This document shows, in pieces, positions 6,001 to 9,453 of a stretch of 9,453 nucleotides of DNA. The position numbers and the translations under genes are program-made. Source of the DNA: DATCSE01 sp036568605. Lineage in GTDB: Bacteria > Pseudomonadota > Gammaproteobacteria > Burkholderiales > Burkholderiaceae_C. The notes under the pieces were generated by a model that did not search any database, was not told the DNA's origin, and worked only from the letters and a program-made list of their open reading frames with translations. The number at the start of each line of letters is the position of its first letter. Position 1 is the stretch's first letter. The DNA is taken from the NCBI GenBank assembly GCA_036568605.1, contig DATCSE010000094.1, forward strand, positions 1 through 9,453. The letters run 5' to 3'.

Positions 6001-7923
6001 TCATTTTGACAGGTCGAGCGTCATGACGGAACGTGGCGGCAGCGTGACCACCAATCGCTTGTTGCCCGAGCCGAACGTGGCGCCGCCCGGCGTGGTCAGC
6101 GGATTCGCCGCCTCGATCGTGGACCCGGTATAGGTCGCGGCCAGCCCGCCCGCGGTGCTGACATGCGTCACCTTCGTGAACTGCGCGAACGGCGTCGTGC
6201 CGAAGTCGAACGCGTAGACGCGCGAAGCGCTGTCGGTGTTGGCCAATGCGACGCGCGCGGTCGTCGGCGCTGCGGCACCCGCCGGTGTGGAGAACACGGC
6301 CACGGCGCCTATCGCTTCCCAAGAACTGGCCGCGCTCCAGCTCGCCGGATAGACCGCGCCGTAGCGCAGCGTCGTGGTCGCCTTCAGCAGTGGCTCCGTC
6401 GCGGCGTTCATCAGCGTGGCCTGGCCGTCCAGGGTCAGCAGGCCGTGACGCGTGCTGGCAAACGACGGCGCCAGCGACCAGATCAATTCCGAGACCACGC
6501 CTTGATTTGCGAAGTTGAGGAGATTGCGGCTCAGCGTCGCCATCTGGTGGTGGCACAGGTCCGCGACGGCCTGGTAGTTCTGGAACATGGTGCCGGTGAT
6601 GCATTCGGGATAGCCGAAGAACGCGCTCCAGCCGAAGTTCGGGTTGACGTCATCGGGACCCGGAGGGCCGCAGGCACGCGCGGGAGCCATGGGCAAACTG
6701 CCGGACGTGGCCGCCTTGCAGTAGTCCATGTAGCGGCCGGTGATGTCGTCATGCTCGATCGACTCGGTGGCTTCGGTCAACAGCACCGGCGAGGTGTTCT
6801 GGAACAGGTCGCGAATCCGGAACAGGTTCTTCAAGTCCGCCAGAGCGTCCAGCGTGTGAACTTGATCGGCCAGCAAGCGCTTCTCGTCGTACGTGTGAGA
6901 GGACAGAAGCAGCCCCTGGTTAGTCGCGTCGGCGAAGAAGGCTTGGGCATTGGCCTGCGCACTGAACCAGACGGTGTTCTTCAGACCGGCATCGTTGTCG
7001 ACCGGAGAGGCCGGGTCGCCGACGTAGTCGAGCTTGTAGGCGGATCCCAACCCCGGGCCCACCACCTGGATCTGGGCGAGCTTGGCCAGGCGCTGCCTAC
7101 GGGGGTCCGTTGGCGCCAAGCCCTGCTGGCGCTGTTGGACCAGCCGCGGGAGCACATCCTTGAACGAGGCGAGGAACTGGCTGTACTGCGCGGGCTGCAG
7201 ATTGAAGTTCTCCGGCTCGTTGAACAACTCGACGAACTTCGGCGGCTCGCCCAGCTCGGTCTGGTACACCAGTTGTCCCGCCTTGAACGCGGCGAGCTTG
7301 TCCGCATACTGGACCGGCATGAGTTCTTGCGGCGCCGTGAAGTAAACCTGGACCCAGTCCAGGTTCTTGGCCGCGACATCGTTGATGAAGCATGTGCCCT
7401 TGTAGCCGCTGCCAGCACAGTTGCTCAGGTCACCGTAAGCGTCCTGGATGGACGACGAAGTGCCGGAGCAGGAAGCATCGCTGTAGATTTGCGTGGCGGC
7501 AAAGGAATCGAAGAAGTCGTTCGTCTTCTGCGGGTCATTGAAGTCGATCCGCGAGGTCAGCGAGACTGGCATGCACCCCGTGCCGTCGTTGTAGTACGAG
7601 CGGGAATCGGGGGCGAACGGCAGGCCGATCGCCGCGCGGACCGACGCCGCCGACACCGCGGGGTTGGGCGGAGCGCCGCACGCCTGCCCACCCGGCCGCG
7701 CAACGCAGGCCACGGATTGCATGTCCCGCAGGCGGGTCAGGTTCACACCCATGCCCTGGAACGCCGGTGTGGCCAAGGGCGCCTTGACCGACACGACGTT
7801 CGCGCCGGCCGGCGACTTGAAGTCCACCGCTGCGCCGTTGGCGAACTCGGCGGCCCGCGCCGCCATCGGCAAGGCGGCGATCGCCAGAAGCCAGCCATGC
7901 CACGTGCAACGGATCTTGCTCAT
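6001..7923 (-). CDS. Secreted glycoside-hydrolase-like protein, clan GH-A style, family unassigned
   Basis: A 640-residue exported protein. The signal peptide (MSKIRCTWHGWLLAIAALPM to about 24) ends in AARA before AEFANG. The mature N-terminal part looks like a (beta/alpha)8-barrel hydrolase: KFVELFNEPENF (229-240) gives an NEP motif with Glu236 as candidate acid/base, and SPVLLTEATES (378-388) gives Glu384 as candidate nucleophile, in the order and rough spacing of clan GH-A retaining enzymes. SSHTYDE (341-347) and LIWSLAP (480-486) are other strand-end motifs. From about 535 onward the sequence looks like an all-beta domain (ARVALANTDSASRVYAFDFG, RLVVTLPPRSVMTLDLSK), as often follows such barrels. 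The mature protein has ten cysteines, consistent with disulfides. The ATG overlaps the TGA of the propeller gene as ATGA. I cannot name the GH family or substrate. Confidence 0.75.
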   Translation of the reverse strand: MSKIRCTWHGWLLAIAALPMAARAAEFANGAAVDFKSPAGANVVSVKAPLATPAFQGMGVNLTRLRDMQSVACVARPGGQACGAPPNPAVSAASVRAAIGLPFAPDSRSYYNDGTGCMPVSLTSRIDFNDPQKTNDFFDSFAATQIYSDASCSGTSSSIQDAYGDLSNCAGSGYKGTCFINDVAAKNLDWVQVYFTAPQELMPVQYADKLAAFKAGQLVYQTELGEPPKFVELFNEPENFNLQPAQYSQFLASFKDVLPRLVQQRQQGLAPTDPRRQRLAKLAQIQVVGPGLGSAYKLDYVGDPASPVDNDAGLKNTVWFSAQANAQAFFADATNQGLLLSSHTYDEKRLLADQVHTLDALADLKNLFRIRDLFQNTSPVLLTEATESIEHDDITGRYMDYCKAATSGSLPMAPARACGPPGPDDVNPNFGWSAFFGYPECITGTMFQNYQAVADLCHHQMATLSRNLLNFANQGVVSELIWSLAPSFASTRHGLLTLDGQATLMNAATEPLLKATTTLRYGAVYPASWSAASSWEAIGAVAVFSTPAGAAAPTTARVALANTDSASRVYAFDFGTTPFAQFTKVTHVSTAGGLAATYTGSTIEAANPLTTPGGATFGSGNKRLVVTLPPRSVMTLDLSK

Positions 7924-9218
7924 TTGACCAGCCCAGGCTTGATCTGCACCATGTACACGTCGACGTCCAGCGGGTCGACGGTGTTGTACCAATTGGAGTT
8001 GAAGACGATCTTGCTGAAGTCTGCGCTGACGCTGGCGTGCGGCTCATCGAAATACGCGCCGGTGACCCAAAGGTTTTGCGTGTCTGCCAGGTTGTAGATG
8101 CGTGGGTTGGCAGCCATCTGCACGGCGAACACCTTGCGGTGCATCCATTGCTGCTGGTACTGGCCGTTGTTCCTCCCTTCGGCATAGGTCGAGACGATGA
8201 CCCATCCCGGCTTCTTGTAGCCCTTGCCCGAGACGTGCAGCGCCGTGGCGTAGCCGCTCGAGCCATCGGGCATCACGTAGACCTGGAACAGATTGGTGCG
8301 CGCCAGGGTGCGCAGGTTGACCATGAAGACGTTGCCGTCCCCGTAATCGACCGTGACCATGTAGTCGTCGCCGTCCGCGCCGATCGCCAGGTCCGAGTGC
8401 TCGGCGCCCTGGCGCAGCACGCGCGGGTTCGTCATGTCGCGGTTGAAGACGGTCTCGTTCTCCTGGCTGACGACACAGTAGTTGCCGCTCGGGCTCATGC
8501 TGACGTGGTCGGGCCGGCTGCCGACGAGGTTCCACATGCCCAGGATCGTGTCGGTGCTCTTGTCCCACGTGAAGACGCCCAGGCCGTTCCAGTTGGCGTC
8601 GTCGACCATGAAGCACCAGTAGCGGCCGTCGGCCGACGGAGAGCCTTCCGCCTTGGTCCACGCGGCGTTGGCGGTCGGCCAGCGCTGGCGCAGCCGCGCT
8701 GCGAAGTCCCAATGCATCGGGCTCGTCGTGTTGGTCGTGATGTCCATCTGGAAGAGTTTCATCCCGATGCCGGCGTACGGCAGGTAGTACAGCGTCTTCG
8801 GGTCGAGCGGATCCCATTGGGGCTCGGCGTCGCCGGCCAGGCCATTCAAGGTCTTCAGGCGTTTGTAGGTCACGGCGTTGTACAAGTGCCAGTGGCCGTC
8901 GTTCGCATAGACGATCTCGCGGCTGTTGTCGGCGTTGAACGCCTGGCGCCGCGAATAGTCGTTGCGCGCGAAGGTGTCCACCCCGTCGGCCGCGTGGTCC
9001 GTGACACGCACCGTGCAGGTCCGCCAGTTCGGCTCCTGGCGCTGCGCGCCGCGAACGGGCTTTTGCTCGGTGGTGAGCCACGGCTGCGTGAGCTCGCCCT
9101 GGGAGAGCGTGTAGCCAGCAGGATAGAAATTCGCGCACGCGCCGTCGGGCGCGGCCTCGGCGACCCCGGCCGCCGCGAGCAGCGCGCAGCCGATCACCCG
9201 AAGCTTGGTCTTCATCAT
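7920..9218 (-). CDS. Secreted beta-propeller protein, TolB/PD40-like
   Basis: A 432-residue exported protein with a signal peptide (MMKTKLRVIGCALLAAAGVAEA, cleavage near 22) and repeated propeller-blade signatures of the PD40/TolB type: RQAFNADNSREIVYAND (91), EPQWDPLDPKTLYYLP (132), GSPSADGRYWCFMVDD (192), DHVSMSPSGNYCVVSQE (237), EHSDLAIGADGDDYMVTVD (273) and EPHASVSADFSKIVFNSNW (392). Six or seven blades are likely. Conserved-looking His238, His274 and His394 head successive blades and could line a central pocket. The layout recalls oligogalacturonate lyase (PL22), but the paired His metal motif I expect near the last blade is not seen, so a lyase call is not supported. GGGAG precedes the first of two adjacent ATGs (9218, 9215). 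Overlap with the next gene suggests the two products work together outside the cytoplasm. Confidence 0.78.
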   Translation of the reverse strand: MMKTKLRVIGCALLAAAGVAEAAPDGACANFYPAGYTLSQGELTQPWLTTEQKPVRGAQRQEPNWRTCTVRVTDHAADGVDTFARNDYSRRQAFNADNSREIVYANDGHWHLYNAVTYKRLKTLNGLAGDAEPQWDPLDPKTLYYLPYAGIGMKLFQMDITTNTTSPMHWDFAARLRQRWPTANAAWTKAEGSPSADGRYWCFMVDDANWNGLGVFTWDKSTDTILGMWNLVGSRPDHVSMSPSGNYCVVSQENETVFNRDMTNPRVLRQGAEHSDLAIGADGDDYMVTVDYGDGNVFMVNLRTLARTNLFQVYVMPDGSSGYATALHVSGKGYKKPGWVIVSTYAEGRNNGQYQQQWMHRKVFAVQMAANPRIYNLADTQNLWVTGAYFDEPHASVSADFSKIVFNSNWYNTVDPLDVDVYMVQIKPGLVK

Positions 9219-9453
9219 GTTCGTCTCCCTGTCGCGAAGAAGTGGACTGGGAGCTCTCGCTCTACGGCGGCTTGTCTCCCGCGGTCCATTGGACGCATCG
9301 GAGCCCGATGCCGTAAACGACGACCTTCGCGAGCGGTCGTTTCGGGCCGGCGAATCGGCATTCCGAACCGATGAAGCGAACGACCCCGCGAGCCGCGCGG
9401 GAAACGGCACGCGCGTGCGGCCGGGCTATCAGACGGCCGTGGAAGCGCTTGCG
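9219..9453. promoter_or_regulatory. Upstream region of the propeller gene with stacked dyads
   Basis: I see no gene in this 235-bp stretch. It contains several inverted repeats: GTCCA-T-TGGAC (9284-9294), GCATCGG-AGC-CCGATGC (9295-9311, adjoining the first), ACGACC-N9-GGTCGT (9320-9340, with TCGCGA in its loop), ATCGG-N9-CCGAT (9354-9372) and CCCGCG-N5-CGCGGG (9385-9401). The motif ACGACC followed by CGCGAGC appears twice, at 9320-9334 and 9380-9393. These are candidate operator sites or leader structures for the propeller/hydrolase operon. I found no convincing -35/-10 pair on the - strand. Confidence 0.4.

Noticed and set aside
4580..6133. 517-codon + strand open frame antisense to the kinase and regulator
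   Set aside because: Low-complexity Arg/Gln/Ala composition and complete overlap with two well-supported genes on the - strand.
7924..7992. 23-residue N-terminal extension of the hydrolase-like protein
   Set aside because: It lies inside the propeller gene and would place charged residues before an otherwise ideal signal peptide.
6163..8097. 644-codon + strand open frame antisense to the hydrolase-like gene
   Set aside because: Arg/Val/Gly-rich with no recognisable domain or signal peptide; the - strand frame has a signal peptide, catalytic motifs and a coupled start.
7920..9218. Annotation as oligogalacturonate lyase (PL22)
   Set aside because: Fold-level resemblance only; the expected closely spaced His pair in the last blades is not visible.
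8037..9374. 445-codon + strand open frame antisense to the propeller gene
   Set aside because: Val/Arg/His-rich shadow; the opposite strand shows repeated propeller-blade motifs and a signal peptide.
9219..9410. In-frame 64-residue N-terminal extension of the propeller protein
   Set aside because: It is Arg/Ser-rich with no features and would bury the signal peptide; the ATG at 9218 has a ribosome binding site.

Overview
The window looks like chromosomal DNA from a high-G+C betaproteobacterium, probably Burkholderiales. I infer this from the very strong G/C preference at third codon positions, from a small membrane protein ending in a PKSFRKPRK-type tail that I associate with this order, and from the CTTTGCG-type palindromic repeat at the left edge. 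No database search was possible, so the placement is by recognition only.

Left part (1-1914): a dispersed-repeat-like palindrome (1-75) precedes an altronate/galactarate dehydratase family gene (104-1642, +). Its 3' end is overlapped on the opposite strand by a small open frame (1594-1779, -) that encodes a convincing signal peptide with only a short tail.

Middle part (1915-4008): a short + strand pair encodes a DUF1810 protein and an alpha/beta hydrolase of the KANL3/TEX30-like type, 14 bp apart. An SPW-repeat membrane protein lies convergent on the - strand. A one-helix basic membrane protein is transcribed divergently from it.

Right part (4009-9453): four genes all run on the - strand, in transcriptional order from the right edge. 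They are a secreted beta-propeller protein (9218-7920), a secreted glycoside-hydrolase-like protein (7923-6001) whose start overlaps the propeller stop as ATGA, a LytS/AlgZ-type sensor kinase (5950-4802) and its LytTR response regulator (4824-4009), whose start overlaps the kinase end. The arrangement suggests an exported carbohydrate-active pair with a two-component system behind it. Whether the kinase pair belongs to the same transcript is unproven: 50 bp with a GC hairpin separates the two halves. The propeller gene has a 235-bp upstream region containing several stacked dyad symmetries.

The most interesting part is the propeller/hydrolase couple. The hydrolase has an NEP acid/base motif and a plausible nucleophile but fits no family I can name. 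The propeller resembles TolB/oligogalacturonate-lyase-like propellers without a clear lyase metal site. The uronate-pathway dehydratase at the other end makes a sugar-acid or plant/algal polysaccharide theme possible, but that link is inference.
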